Shown: positions 1-11,718 of the stretch, in pieces | Numbering within the stretch: position 1 is the stretch's first letter | How the letters are laid out: the number at the start of each line of letters is the position of its first letter | NCBI GenBank assembly: GCA_023159155.1 | Contig: JAJNNX010000007.1 | Location: forward strand, 1,364,001-1,428,000 | Reading direction: 5' to 3' | Length of the DNA: 64,000 nt | Origin: Ustulina deusta | Taxonomy: Eukaryota; Ascomycota; Sordariomycetes; Xylariales; Xylariaceae | The notes under the pieces: model-generated | What the model was told of the DNA's origin: nothing | Seen by the model: only the letters and a program-made list of their open reading frames with translations | Database searches by the model: none | Position numbers and translations under genes: made by a program

Positions 1-2526
1 TGTGTCAGTAGTGTCCCCATAGCCAATAGCCTGAAAGCGAGACTTACTCGTCTAGGAAGTAAGCGGTAACTAGGTCCCACACCACGACAGTTACTCAATG
101 AGACTTTGCCTGAGGGAGGGCGAGGACGATTCTCTATCATCTCCTCGAGACCTTCATACCCCACAAAGGTCTTGAAGAAGCTCATTAGCTCTGGGTTGCC
201 GCCAATGAACTGACTTGCCTTGTGGACGAGATCATTAGTGTCGATGAGGCTTTGCGAGTACATATTACACAGCTTCAGGAACTCGTTCATTGTCGATCTA
301 TTACCAATATATTTCTTCACTTTGTCGAAGAAGCCAATCTCCTCTTGTGTGGCATTCGCCGACGAAGTTGGGGGCAGCGGGCTGGGAAGAACGGGAGTTA
401 GGGTCGGCTCGATGGTGGGAGCATCGGTTGGTAGCGGTTTGTGGTTGAGTTTGGCGCGCTTGGTAGCGGGACCGACGGCGGGGATGGAGCGAGACACAAG
501 AGCAGGACTGTCGACGACCGTGGTGGAAGGATTTGGTTGTGGGAGTTTGTCGGCCCGAGGCCGCTTCTTGTTATCTTTGGTCGCACTCGGAGGAGGCGCA
601 AAATTCCCAACGGGAGGCATCTTCTGGTTATCCTTGGCGGTATGCCCTGTTTGGGGCGTGGTCTGCGTGAGGCCGGTCATGGCAAGGACATCGTCAGATC
701 GTGCACCGTTCTTGTTGGAGGCGGCGGACTCGGGGAGAAATTGCTTGAAATCTTCAAGAAGATCGGGCGCTGTGCTGAAGAGACTGGTGACTTGGGCGTA
801 GACCTCTTGTATTGGTTTGGACTCGCGTTGGTAGGTCTGGAGGATCTCAAGGAATTGTTTGTAGATTTCGGGTTTGTCCTGGAAACGGTTCTGCGCGGAG
901 GAAAATGTTAGTGCAAGTGCAGAAAGGGTGCAGGTATTGTATTGTCCTCGTACAGAAAAGTTTTGAAATGGCGATAGAAGTGGGGGCAAGGTCTCTCACC
1001 TTGATTTTGTTTACATAGCTAATGGCATGGTTGAACTCGACTGGCCCGCGCTTCTCTATGCCCGCCTGCGGATTGTTTGCCCCGTTTGGGCCGCCAGAAG
1101 GAATCGGTGTGGGCGTCAAGGTGTTGCGGGCGGCCGGCTGTGCGTTCGGAGTGGTCGAATTGTTCTGTGCAGTCGATCTGGGCGGATGCGGCGCTGCACT
1201 TCCCACGGGCGCGTCGAAAGGAACAGGCTCGCGGTGTGCGGGTGCGATGATGTTTGCTCCGTTCGTTGCCGGGGCGCTGAACTGGGCTTCGGGGCTCTCG
1301 ATGCTATTGTGCGGTTGGGACTGCTGCCAATTGTTGCGGTGGCTGAAAAACGCAGTTGGCCCGGACTGCCCGTGCGCACCCTCGGCTTGGTTCGCTCTTC
1401 CCGTAATGGACTGGACCGTAGTGCCCATCGGCGTGGTTACTCGGATGGTATTGGGATCGTTGCCGGCACCGCATTCAATGCGATACCCGGGCGGCAGGAA
1501 CGTGTTGAAGCCCTGAATGAGGGTGGGGTGGCCAGCAAAAAGCTCGGAGACGCGGTTGATTACGCCTGGCGTGTCAATGCTGGTGGTGAATAGACATCAG
1601 AGCCTGCGCGCGGTGGGGAAGATAAATGGGGTATTCCTTACGTCTGACTCTTGAAGTCTTTCATGATGTCCAAAAACTTATTGTACACGTCTGGCTGGTC
1701 GGCAAACTGCACTTTCACCTGGTCAAGGTAACTAAGAGCATCCTATTGCGAACGAGGTGTTAGCTTCACCCTGGGCTCGACAGAATCACGCTGAAAGGGG
1801 CTGGCTGGGATGCGAGAGGCGCCAACATCCAGCTCGACACAAACTAGCACAGGGCAAGGAGTTGATGCGTGCTATCAGGAGGAAAGCATTGGAAGCACCT
1901 GGGAAAATGTAGTCACCCAGGTCGCTCTCTTGCAGCAGAGACCTAGGTGACTAGGTGCAGAGTGCACAGCTTACATTGAGAATGGGCTGCTGGCCTTGCT
2001 GCAATGCACCGCTATTGTTGCCAGCACTGCCACCGGGTATGAGTGTACTAGATGCAGCCATGACTGCCCCTGCACCACCACCGCCGCCACCACTGCTGCC
2101 GAAGGGGATACTCTGGCCTGGGCGAGCGCTCTCTTGTTGGAGCGGACCACCGAAGACCGGGCCAGCACCACCAGCAGGCCCGGAAGGACCAGAGGAAGGG
2201 CCGCCGATGGCACCAAACATCTGGTTCGAGGCATTCTGAGCATTGTGTTGGTGAGGTCGGTTCGCGTCGTTCGGAAGAGGACCGCCGAACGCATTCACCG
2301 AGCCTGGCGGTGCGCCGAGAGGGATGGGAGGGCCCGAGCCGCCATGGTTCGCTAGGAGGCCACCTGGGCTGTGGATGACACCGGAGATGCGCGAGGCAAC
2401 GGGTTGATGGATCTGGAGGGACGCGGTATTACTGTGATGAGGCGTGCCGGTCGGGTAGGGCTCACGATGGTGCCGCTCGGCGGGCTCGCGATCTCGATGC
2501 GAGACGTCGTCTGCGTGAGGGTTCAT
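1..2526 (-). CDS. SIN3: Sin3 transcriptional co-repressor, PAH-domain scaffold (partial, 3' end off window)
   Basis: Sin3 is the nuclear scaffold of the Rpd3/HDAC histone deacetylase complex; its paired amphipathic helix (PAH) domains bind repressors. Four exons close in frame: 2526-1975, 1742-1642, 1579-1000 and 890-48, giving 692 codons before a GTAAGT donor at 47-42; the window ends inside the next intron, which shows a CTGAC branch-like site. Residues 1-180 are Gly/Pro/Ser/Asn/His-rich and disordered. PAH1 covers about 182-255 (begins [16 protein letters not shown]), PAH2 about 396-466 ([12 protein letters not shown] joined to [17 protein letters not shown]), PAH3 about 598-657 ([20 protein letters not shown]). 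The start of the Sin3 homology region follows at about 678-690 ([13 protein letters not shown]), a family signature. The HDAC-interaction domain and C-terminus would lie to the left of the window. The start is the first ATG upstream of PAH1, at 2526. Identification is secure. Confidence 0.95.
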
Positions 2527-4420
2527 TGCTCGTCGACACGGGCGAACTATAGGGACAGACCAGAATCAGCACAGGCAAGACTTTCGCGGCGGACGGACTA
2601 CAAGAACCAGGACGGCGCGACTGATGTCAGAAGGCATTTCGGCGATGCCGAAGCCAACCACGTTATCGTTCGCGCGCGATCGTGATGTGCCCAGAAACAC
2701 GGGAAACAAAGAGCCGTCGAGAAATTAAGCTGGATACGGCGATACTCACTCTCTACATGGAAAATATGGCTTCTTCGACAGGAGGGCGCATATATTCAAG
2801 GCTGGGCAATAATGACGGATAGAAGACAACGACAACGAGGGCTTTGGGGAAATGAGGACATCTGGACAACGCTATCGAGCCGTCGCACGCGAATCCTGTT
2901 GACGGCATCTCCTGAAGCGCTCGAGCGATAAGCCGATAAGTCGATAAGCACGGGGCGTCATGTGCCGATAGACACGCGATACGCTTGTTTGAGCGGTGAA
3001 CCGTAGCATAATTCGGAGAAAGCCCACATCGTCACCGCTCTCGGCTTTGTCCTAGATTACCTAGGTCGCATTCGGGGCTTGTTCGAAACAAGTTAGCATT
3101 ATGTACACCTCACCTCACTACACGTATACATGGGCTAGGTATGCTACCTGCATGTATTTTACTGTACACGAACTAGCTAGACTACCTGGAGTCTACTGGG
3201 CAATTCCTAGTCGATAGCGTTCGATCCCTACCCCAAATAGGTAGCTTACATGTATATATACGTATACTAGTGGATGTGACGATAACATGGTGGAGATATG
3301 TAGAGAGCTATATACCTAATGTACTATTCCATGCGTGCCAGCCAGTAGTGAGCTCGACACTCCGGTTTGGTGCTGTTTTATTGGCCATCACTTGAGTAGC
3401 TATACGAGTTTGTGTATGCAATCCAAACTGGACCCAAACAATTGCTTGGCAATCAAGACCTCCCAGGAGAGTGGTTTGAGTATGTTTGCTTCCCCCTGTG
3501 AGATATTCGAATATAGGTAGGTAGGTGAAAGATATAGTGGAATGAAAAGTCACATACAGCCCCCTAGTAAGCTAGGTAGTAGGTATTTGGTCGTGAGGTG
3601 TGCTTATTTTTTATTTTTTTCATCTACTTACCCACATGTCTCGAAGCCCCTAAATCTCGCTGAGACAAGGGCAATTAAATATCTGACTGTTCGGATCCGA
3701 TGACTCTTGTGTAATACCTAGCATACCTTATCAGAGGGGAGGGAGAAAAAGGGAAGAAAAAAAAAGATCAGAAGTCAGGTACTAGAACAACCGGGATAAT
3801 TCCATGCAGCATACCGATTTTTAGTAGTGCCAAATAGTCTCCTACATGATCTAACAACAACAGATCGAGCTACGAAAATAACTAGTCGAGAATCTTAGAA
3901 AGGTTTCGTTAAGCGTCCAGTAGCCAATGAGGCGAGATCTCGAGGCACGCATAACCGTCAGGACCGTGGAAAATATCCGCGTTTGGAATTTTCTCGTCCT
4001 TGTCGTAAATCGTTCACTCAGGACTATGTATCCATTTCCCGACAACCCGTCAAGCCGTAACGATGCAAAACATATCTAAGCTTTGCAAGGAATACGAGGC
4101 GAGGGTTCCTCGAATCATGAGCTGACACCTCTCCAAGTTCCCTTGATAATTAGTTGGCGTGCTCGAGGCTAGCTAGTACGAATGACGGCATAAAGTGAAC
4201 ATAAATTACGAGGGTGTTAATAATGCTATAGTCAAAAAGATGATTGAAGAAAGGCGAAATGCAGCACAGCCGCTCCAGTCGGCCCAATCACCCACACAAG
4301 TAGCCCATCAAGGAGACTCAACGAGGACCATCGTGCGAAGGTCGTTCCAGTTCGATTGGAGGAGGGAGTATCGTATGTAATCTCAACCCGAACAACCCAT
4401 TCTCGCAGCGTAGAACACGG
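2527..4420. other. Intergenic, between FAS1 gene and SIN3
   Basis: This stretch contains the SIN3 upstream region (2527 to roughly 3060) and the 3' side of the FAS1-domain gene. The frames present are short and show no domain-like composition or splice logic. TA/AGGTA-rich words occur at about 3100-3330 and 3515-3600. No gene is supported. Confidence 0.6.
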
Positions 4421-5090
4421 CTACGCATATCTTCTCACCGACTTAATAATCCAGACCTCGCCATTCCCAACCTTGCTCGCAACGCTCTGAATCTCGATGC
4501 CATCAGGTTGCAACTGGGTACGAGTAGGTGAGAACGCGTCGCAAATCAACCAACAAATCGAAACTTACCATCATAACGCCATCCTTCATCTCCCACCAAA
4601 TCTCCTTATCGCCATCGAGCAGAGACCGGCTCCGTTCATTCTCTCGCCACGGACTCAGGGGGACGATATGAGCCTGGACGAACCTCCGAATATTCCTGCG
4701 GGCCCTCTCTTGTCCCTCGTCCCCATCGTACGCCGTGGCGCCGAGGACATTATAGTCGTTGGGGTCCTCCCAGGGCTTCCCAGGCAACTTGTCGATGGCG
4801 GAGTTAAGCGGGGCCAAGACGGTGCTGTTGGTGGCAGAATCATCGAGGCGTCTGGCCACGACCTCGACCTCGCGCGCAAAGCCGGCGAAGACGTTGATGC
4901 TGCGGTCGCGGCCCATGACGTCCGATATCAGGACGCCGGGTTGCGATAACGTGTGCTGCTGCTTCGACATGGTGGGGCCGAGGGGTGTTTGGCTGTCTGC
5001 GTCCGGAGCGAGGAGTCGATCGAATGGAAGACGATGGGCCGATATTGACGCCACTAGTGTGCAAAGCAAAGATGCTGACGAAAGCCTCAT
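4421..5090 (-). CDS. Secreted FAS1 (fasciclin) domain protein
   Basis: Predicted extracellular or vacuolar/cell-wall protein of about 204 residues with one FAS1 domain, a fold associated with adhesion. Two exons: 5090-4569 and 4513-4421, with a GTAAGT donor and a CAG acceptor, phase 0; 522 + 93 nt close at a TAG. I chose the ATG at 5090 rather than the in-frame ATG at 5159 because it gives a clean signal peptide (MRLSSASLLCTLVASISA); the longer start buries this hydrophobic core 23 residues in. The domain occupies about residues 45-200: VLISDVMGRD at the first helix, then the conserved TVLAPLNSAIDKLPGKPW segment (FAS1 H1 region, 'T.FAP.N.A'), then an AHIV segment near the H2 position. No GPI-attachment tail or C-terminal membrane segment is visible. 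This is a compact fungal single-FAS1 type; the ligand is unknown. Confidence 0.85.
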
Positions 5091-5832
5091 CTTGGTGAGG
5101 GCACGGTATAACAGGAAGTGGTTGTTGTCGCGTTCTGAGTACCGAAGAGGCGTCGGCATGATGGTTGGGAGTTGCCGAGGCGCCTGATGACATCACCGTG
5201 ATGGGGCGTCTCGGCCGGCTGCGGATGGTGACAGCTGTCCGCGAAGGACCTATGCAGCCCCTTCGCCATAGGACGAGCCATCACGACTCGCCAAGGTATC
5301 ACATGGAAACATCACACATCTAATATATGCATCCTTTTTCCTCTTCTTTCTGTAAATATCATAATTAATAGGGTACATGCCATGTGACAACCTCCAAACA
5401 CCAATAAATCGCATGCCCCGGAATCCTTGTGTAAGAGTCTGCCCCTGTGCGCTTCCGGGGGGCGCAGACTCCCGAACGGAGACTCAGCGAGGAGTATTAT
5501 TACTGTTTGTTCAAATTGTCTAGATTCATAAGTGCCTGGAAATAGGTATGTAGGTAATCAAACAAGAGCGGGAGCCACAATCTACGATCCCGCGTGATCG
5601 ATCAGGGACTCGCGAACGGACCACTCATCCGTCCCAGATCTCATACCACTAGCAACGAGATAATAATACAATGAGGCCATATCGAATAGCCCTTCTTTTC
5701 GCCGGCGTGTTGCTCATCATGCACTCGCCCGCCGCAAACCCCCAATGACTCAGCTTGACGAACGGGATGACAGCATATGAAAGCGCGTCCCAATCAGGTG
5801 CCACAACGCAACACGACACAACAACCCCGACT
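5091..5832. other. Intergenic, FAS1 gene promoter side
   Basis: This is the 5' flank of the FAS1 gene and the 3' flank of the orphan gene. The frames on both strands here are shadows of neighbouring coding sequence or random. No RNA gene or mobile element is recognised. Confidence 0.5.
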
Positions 5833-8016
5833 TCAAGGCTCCAGCTCCCGCAGCTGGAAGAATCGCCAGTACGTCAGCACCCACATGTACTGCACGCGGT
5901 CCCAGACAGTCTCGAGCGGGAGTTTCTCCCAGCCCGGGGGACCGCCAGCCGCAAAGGGGTCGAAGGGCGCCTTGTGCGTCCGTGGCGGGATGGGTCGGCC
6001 CGTGAGCTTCGCGAGAGCCATTGCCCGAAACCACTCGTTTCGTCGTTTCTCCTCCCATGGGTCTAGCAGGTAGTCACCTGCGTTGGGCAGTTTCGGGTGC
6101 AGGGCGTTCCTGAGAACGATCCGGCCGTTGGTGATCTCCTTGTCCTCCGCTGCTTTCTTCTTCTGCTTCTGTTTCGCCTTCTCTATCTCCTCTTCATCTT
6201 CCTCGTTATCCACGCCCATCCTAACCTCCTCCTTGTCCTCCTCCTCCTCCTTGTTCTCATCACCCTTGTCCTCGTCATCATTGTCCTCATCGTCCTCATC
6301 ATCATCTTCTCCCCCCCCTTTTTTAGGATTTTCCTTCTTGGCACGCGCAGGCTTCTCGCCATCGAGCTCTTCCCGCATGTCTAGCCACCGTGTGATATTA
6401 TTCACGCGCTCATTGACCTGAGCCGTGATTGTGTCCCACAGCTCCTGCGTGATGTTTTTGCGTTCCAGGGTGATCAGTTCTGAGACGTTCCATGCCTCCT
6501 CGTACAGGATCCAGTCATCGAGACGTCTTATTAGCCCGTCCCCTATCTCCTGCTCCGACGCCGCCGGCTCTCCGGAGAACAGACCCAAAGTATACATAGA
6601 GCGGACTAACTTGAGCTTATACGCCGCGAGCCGCAGTTGCTTTGCCTTGGCCGGGGAAGTGGCCGTGTCCATGAGCTTGTTCACGTTGGCACGAGCCCAG
6701 TCAATCTCTTTTGTTGCGCGGTCCAGCCAAGCCTTGCGCTCGCCGGGCGTCTGCGGAAGCTTGGCCACGTTGGTAGGGGTCCCGAACCGCTTCTTGTAGA
6801 TCTCGTCGATGATGTACCGTAAATCATCCCGATACGCTACTAACGTTGTCTTGCGGATTTCCACGGTTGGTGTTACAAGCCTGTTGCTGTCCGGCCTGCC
6901 CACGTCCCCTGCCCTTAAGTCCGTGTACTTGCTATCGCGCAGGATGTCCTCGACATCAGCCGCGGCATTGACGCTCGTCATAGCATAACCCCATTTGGTT
7001 CGAGGTTTTTTGGAACCTCTGTACTTGTCACTTTTCGAGCGTTTCCTTTGTCTCTTTTCCTTATTTTTTCCCTTCATGTTCCCCCCCTTCGTCTTTTCCT
7101 TCCCCTTCTGCTCCTTTCTCTCCTCCGCTATCAGCTCGATTGCCGCCTTCTTTATATTGGCGGATGAATTTTCTTTCACATCATTTGATTTCTCCACCTT
7201 TACTTTCTCCATCACCTTATGGGCTATTCCTTTCGGGTCGGTTTTTTGAGCAGGAGTAAACGGTGAGCCCAGTTTTGACTTGACGCTAAGAATTCCAGGT
7301 CGACTACCCTTCCCATAGAAGAACTCGTTGCTTCCATAAGGGTATTCAACATACGTAGGTCTTGTTTCCTTCGAGAAGATATCCTTTTCAGGATAGGCGT
7401 ATTCCTCTGGTAGATGTAGTGAACGAAGGGCAGACTGTAATAAATGGTACGATCCGGCAGCGTATATCGCATGTTGCACCTGTTTGTTTTCCGGGTCTTT
7501 TTCTAATCTTCCGAATTCTCTGAATATACCTTCGAACTCGGCGCTCGAATTTAAATCGCTGGCATCCGCATTCCACGCCTCTCGTGGGTGAGGCCTGATC
7601 TTGCCCAACTGGCTGTCCATTTTTACGATGTGCACCAGCAAGCCGTCGGCGGTGCAATCAGCTCTTTTAGAAAGTCGGAACATGGCTTCCAATAGCCCTT
7701 TGTGTACTCGGGTAAGCCTGGTGCCCGAATTCCTAACATACTCAACAGACATGGGGAGCAGTGCAAGAACGCGTGTAAAAAGCTTGTTTAGATCATCCTT
7801 GAGATTCTGGTCGACGTCATCCTTCCATTTCTCGCCTTCGATGAGGCGCAGTACATCAACGATTCCCGAGTATGTCGAGAGAAAGTATTCTTCAGCGTTG
7901 GCGTGTTTTTTCTTGTCCGATTCGGTGAAATTTGTACTGAACCCAGTTTCGAGATCGCCGACGACCGCAGTTAGATGGTCGAACCTCTCTTGTGGAGTTT
8001 TCAGGTTTGCAGTCAT
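5833..8016 (-). CDS. Orphan intronless 727-residue charged protein
   Basis: A single uninterrupted frame of 727 codons from an ATG at 8016. I do not recognise a family. The N-terminal third (about 1-230) is a mixed helical segment with regular hydrophobic spacing. Residues about 270-345 are extremely basic and lysine-rich (KGKEKTKGGNMKGKNKEKRQ), resembling a nuclear localisation or nucleic-acid-binding tract. Residues about 350-560 are again helical and globular-looking. About 565-620 is an Asp/Glu-rich run, followed by a short Lys/Gln helix. The C-terminal 80 residues are rich in Pro, Trp and aromatics and may form a small folded end. There is no signal peptide or membrane segment. Length and preserved frame argue for a real gene; the acidic and basic tracts suggest a nuclear or nucleolar protein, which is inference only. 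It is divergent from the SET gene with 408 bp between starts. Confidence 0.8.
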   Translation of the reverse strand: MTANLKTPQERFDHLTAVVGDLETGFSTNFTESDKKKHANAEEYFLSTYSGIVDVLRLIEGEKWKDDVDQNLKDDLNKLFTRVLALLPMSVEYVRNSGTRLTRVHKGLLEAMFRLSKRADCTADGLLVHIVKMDSQLGKIRPHPREAWNADASDLNSSAEFEGIFREFGRLEKDPENKQVQHAIYAAGSYHLLQSALRSLHLPEEYAYPEKDIFSKETRPTYVEYPYGSNEFFYGKGSRPGILSVKSKLGSPFTPAQKTDPKGIAHKVMEKVKVEKSNDVKENSSANIKKAAIELIAEERKEQKGKEKTKGGNMKGKNKEKRQRKRSKSDKYRGSKKPRTKWGYAMTSVNAAADVEDILRDSKYTDLRAGDVGRPDSNRLVTPTVEIRKTTLVAYRDDLRYIIDEIYKKRFGTPTNVAKLPQTPGERKAWLDRATKEIDWARANVNKLMDTATSPAKAKQLRLAAYKLKLVRSMYTLGLFSGEPAASEQEIGDGLIRRLDDWILYEEAWNVSELITLERKNITQELWDTITAQVNERVNNITRWLDMREELDGEKPARAKKENPKKGGGEDDDEDDEDNDDEDKGDENKEEEEDKEEVRMGVDNEEDEEEIEKAKQKQKKKAAEDKEITNGRIVLRNALHPKLPNAGDYLLDPWEEKRRNEWFRAMALAKLTGRPIPPRTHKAPFDPFAAGGPPGWEKLPLETVWDRVQYMWVLTYWRFFQLRELEP

Positions 8017-8424
8017 GATGTCAGTGAATGGTCCGCGAACTGCAACTGTGGGATGAGTATGGTCCAGTCTTTGGGGAAGAAACTTGAAATCATCGGGCAG
8101 TGATAAACAAGGGACAAATATGGTAAGCCAAATGACCGAGGAAACAAAGCGGATGAGCGCCTCGGACGCTTTCAGTCCAAGACATCTTTAGGGTAGATGA
8201 TGGTATACTAATGCCCGTTTCCGGAACAGTATGTCGCTTTCTAATTAAAACCGTCCTTTATCTGCCCTTAATACATGGGCTTCAACAATCCTCGGTCAAA
8301 TCAATGACGGATAGAGATGCTAGCTCATGCTACAACGTCGTGCCTTGGTTTTTTCTTCTTCCCTTTGATTCGGGATTTCGTAAACATTGTATGTTCTATT
8401 GCAGGCAGGTGAAAAGTGCACGGC
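8017..8424. promoter_or_regulatory. Divergent promoter region between orphan gene and SET gene
   Basis: The ATG of the orphan (8016, minus) and the ATG of the SET gene (8425, plus) are head-to-head with 408 bp between them, so both promoters and 5' leaders must lie here. A pyrimidine-rich patch (TTTTTCTTCTTCCCTTT) lies at about 8347-8365, close upstream of the SET start. No specific transcription-factor site is claimed. Confidence 0.5.
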
Positions 8425-9904
8425 ATGTCTGATCTTTCCGCCACCGACGAGCTATTCGAGGTGAGAGAAGCTGGGGAGGGCAGAGGCCTCGGATGTTTCG
8501 CCACAAGAGACATCAAACCCGGCGAAGTAGTCCTCGTAACCTCTACAACGATTCACTGGGCCGAAAGCGAGAACTGGGCTACGAGGGCCTGGAAGATAAT
8601 CGACCTATACAAGGCCCTAGATGATGATGACCAAAAAGAGTGGGCTTCTCTCCACGGATTGTACAAGCCAGAGATGGTGAGAATATATAGAAAAGCCTTA
8701 CGAGAACAGAATCCAGACGGGTCATATTTTAGCGAGGAGGAGCAGGAAGAGTTTCTAAGACTGCTTCTAGCCATCGACACCAATTGCTTTGCCACTGAGG
8801 GGTCAAATGAGAGTGCATTATTTCCGAGGGCATCTAGATTCAACCACTCGGTTAGTACAATCTAGTTAGGACCGGTCTTTTCTTGCTGCCGCCGCATGTT
8901 CTTTCGATTGAATATTCAAGTCATATCTCTGACTTTGGTTAATTAGTTGCTCACTAACCCCTCCCCGAGCTGTTCTAAGTTAACCTTGAAAAAACTGATA
9001 GTGCGACCCGAATATGCTTTATGAGTCTTCCGTGGAAGGGTACAGCTGGACTGGTACGGCAGTCCGTGATGTTGCAAAGGGGGAAGAACTACTCATTAGT
9101 TACATGCCGAACCACAGCCGGAAAAAGGACCGGGAGCGGGAAGCCCGGGAAAACTGGGGTTTCACTTGTGACTGTCCCAGGTGCACCGGCGGGCTAGATA
9201 CATACACAGCTTCGCTTATACAGGCACGGGACACGGCAAATGCGGTGGAGTCGGAGAGAACCGAACCGCCCCTCGTCTTTGTCGATAATGTGGAGGGAAT
9301 GGCAGAGCGGCTCAAACTTCGAACGGAGTTGTTGGGAGAAATTGTCGAGTTAGAGGGGGATCCTAGCGTATCACGCCGAAAACAATTGACGTACGCGTAA
9401 GTAGAAGAGACCGGATGGACAATAGGCGCTGGGTAGCTTGAGCTAACGGGCTTGGAAAGGCTATATGACGCTGCTGTATTCCATCAGGAGTATGTGCGTT
9501 ACTACATGCAGCCGAATAGTGAGGATGGGGGCGATGGTCACGAACGACGCGGGATGCTGAAAGGGATAGAACATCTGGCGTTAGAAATAGAGTACACCGA
9601 CGAGGCGGTAAAATGGGCGAGAACCGTGTGGCCCGAGACAAACGAAAGTGAGTGACGGCTACGGCCATCTTCTTTTTGTAGCAGTTCACCAAGCCAGGGG
9701 TTTCTCTCGACCGAGAAGCCCGCCTCTGGAAATCACGTCACGTTGAACCGAGATGCCCGGGGACTAACTAGAGATGGTGTAGTGGTCCGCATGCTAGCGA
9801 TGGACGCTTGGAAGGCGAAGAGAAAGTGGAGAGATTTGCGGGAGGACCTGGGCGTAGAAGATGAAGCTCAAGACGATGGAGCCGGGTCTTCTTACGCAGA
9901 ATAG
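8425..9904 (+). CDS. SET-domain protein, SMYD-like lysine methyltransferase
   Basis: Predicted S-adenosylmethionine-dependent protein lysine methyltransferase of about 376 residues. Four exons: 8425-8850, 9002-9396, 9460-9647 and 9783-9904 (426, 395, 188 and 122 nt; phases 0, 2, 1), ending at a TAG. Residues 10-30 hold the N-SET strand pattern (EVREAGEGRGLGCFATRDI). The catalytic-core motif is RFNHSCDPN, split exactly by intron 1. GEELLISYMP is the C-SET tyrosine motif. A post-SET cysteine cluster (CDCPRC) follows at about 198-203. The C-terminal helical tail continues into exon 4, whose charged sequence (AKRKWRDLREDLG) is a usual ending for this family; without exon 4 the frame would stop at 9655. 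There is no MYND zinc finger. Substrate unknown. The start is the first ATG; an upstream in-frame GTG is not credible in a eukaryote. Confidence 0.88.
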
Positions 9905-11718
9905 GGGAGGGGCTCTCGTTTCTAGGTATTTCAATATATCTGTATGGAGGCACAGCTGGCGAGGTGTGAGGTGGCTGAGATGTTCGGGAAATCTGCGATG
10001 GTGGACCTTTCCATGCATATGTAATATAGATCGCCAGGTAGATTTTATTTTCTCCTCTTCAGAATACCCATCGTCATAAAGGAAAGAAACAGAATTCGAG
10101 ATGTCGAGTGATAGGTCGAATCTTTATGGACTTACATATAGAGGGCACACAGCAGATGAGGAGGCGTCTTGTCTTCCTGCCAGCTGACAGCTGGGAACTG
10201 GCAGGTGAGAGCTGCATCGGTATTGACTTTCACATGTCAACCAATCGAATCCACATGCAGGCATCTCGTACTAACAAGCGGCTTAAAAACATGACGGATC
10301 AGCTGCTAATTCCTGGACTTTACTAGGACGATTAATTCAGAGCTACACGATCGACGTACCGGTACACTAGTCTAGAGTCAAGCACCCGCCTTTTCCCCAC
10401 ACCACGGCTAAACAAGTGGTTGTCAGATGACAGCCTGTAGACTACATGTAGTGTAGTATATAGGACGATGAGAACAAGTCCGGGGAACCTGGGGAATTCG
10501 AAGAGCCTAGGCTAGGTACCTACCTATCCGCAATTTTACCTTACAATACCTTGAGCACGAGACATATTCACATGTCTTTTTTCTTTCTGTCTTTCTTTCT
10601 CGGGGTGAACGATTGTCGTGATGGTGCCTCGCGGTGATCTTCCAACGCGCTATATATACTGCTTACAACTCCTATAACTCCCGATGGTAAACGTGTATAT
10701 ATATATATACATATACATATCTACACACATACTCGGATTATGTCTGAGAATTGCTTGTCTGATGAGAGCTCAGACCATTTACCTGCATTTGCAAACTACA
10801 CCGTAAACGCCGTAACTGGTTACTCACGGCACTCGGCTGTGGCCGTTTTTGGATAAAGCCTCGGCAAATTTCCCCCAGTTCGTACGAGTAGTGTACGCAC
10901 AGTAGGTACCAGGGCACATGAATGGCAACATATAGTCAACGTCTAGTAACGTCGAATAAGTGTATGCCCATGATGGCTTAGCCCAATGGAAATTCGATAG
11001 TAGTATACTATACTGTCAAGTATAGAGATTACCTAAGGCATCTCGAGTCATTAAGCTGAGCCTAAATCTGCTCGACAGTGCACCTGGAAGAGGCAAAAAC
11101 CGGCGGGTTGCACTCCATATTCTGATGTGCTTGGACTCACTAAAATGGTGGAGAGAGTGGGCTCTGGGGGGGTCTGGGGTTCGGGCGGCACTGTACGCTA
11201 ACCTAGCTACCTACCTAAACCAGGCGGTTGGCACCACCCGATGGCTGACATCTGCCCATACCAACTACTGTAACGTCAGCACTGTGTCATACTGTGTCAC
11301 ACTACTGCATGCTCGGTGCTGAGTGGAGGCAGACCAAACAAAGTGCGGAGAGCTAGTGGGCACGCAAGACGACCTCGGCTCATACCTTTCCCGAATCAGG
11401 TGTCAGCAATTCCCAATTACCTACTTCCCTGACTTATACAAAGCACGAGGTAGCTGTGACCGTTCGCGCCGAAATATCAACTCACCACATTCCTCTAATT
11501 ATCTGTCTCCCTCTCCCTGATTCAGTCCCTGATCCAGCTCTCCCTCTTCTCTTCATCCATCATTCAACATTCAGCATTCATCATTCCTATCCATCTTACC
11601 TCGCATCATTCTCCAGCCTGTTATCCTCTCCGCCTCTCCTCTTCCCGTTTCTTGGAGTTCCTCCCCATCTTGATACCCCTCTCTACCGCTCACAATACTC
11701 GCTGGTGACCAGTGCAAG
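9905..11718. other. Intergenic, upstream of fumarate reductase gene
   Basis: No gene is supported. The last 250 bases before the next ATG (about 11470-11700) are strongly pyrimidine-rich on the plus strand (runs of CTCTCC, TTCTCTTC), typical of leaders of well-expressed fungal genes. A TA-repeat lies at about 10698-10712 and an AGGTACCTACCTA word at about 10513-10526. Confidence 0.55.

Noticed and set aside
441..911. Plus-strand frames of 150-190 codons across the Sin3 gene (220-801, 441-911, 1022-1593)
   Set aside because: They lie antisense to exons encoding PAH domains and have no motif of their own.
6083..6421. Plus-strand Ser-rich and Leu/Ile-rich frames opposite the orphan's acidic tract
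   Set aside because: They are antisense of Glu/Asp/Lys codons; low complexity makes them stop-free.
9648..9655. Ending the SET protein at the TGA at 9655
   Set aside because: An intron 9648-9782 with a CTAAC branch site restores the frame into a charged C-terminal helix; the spliced model is preferred.
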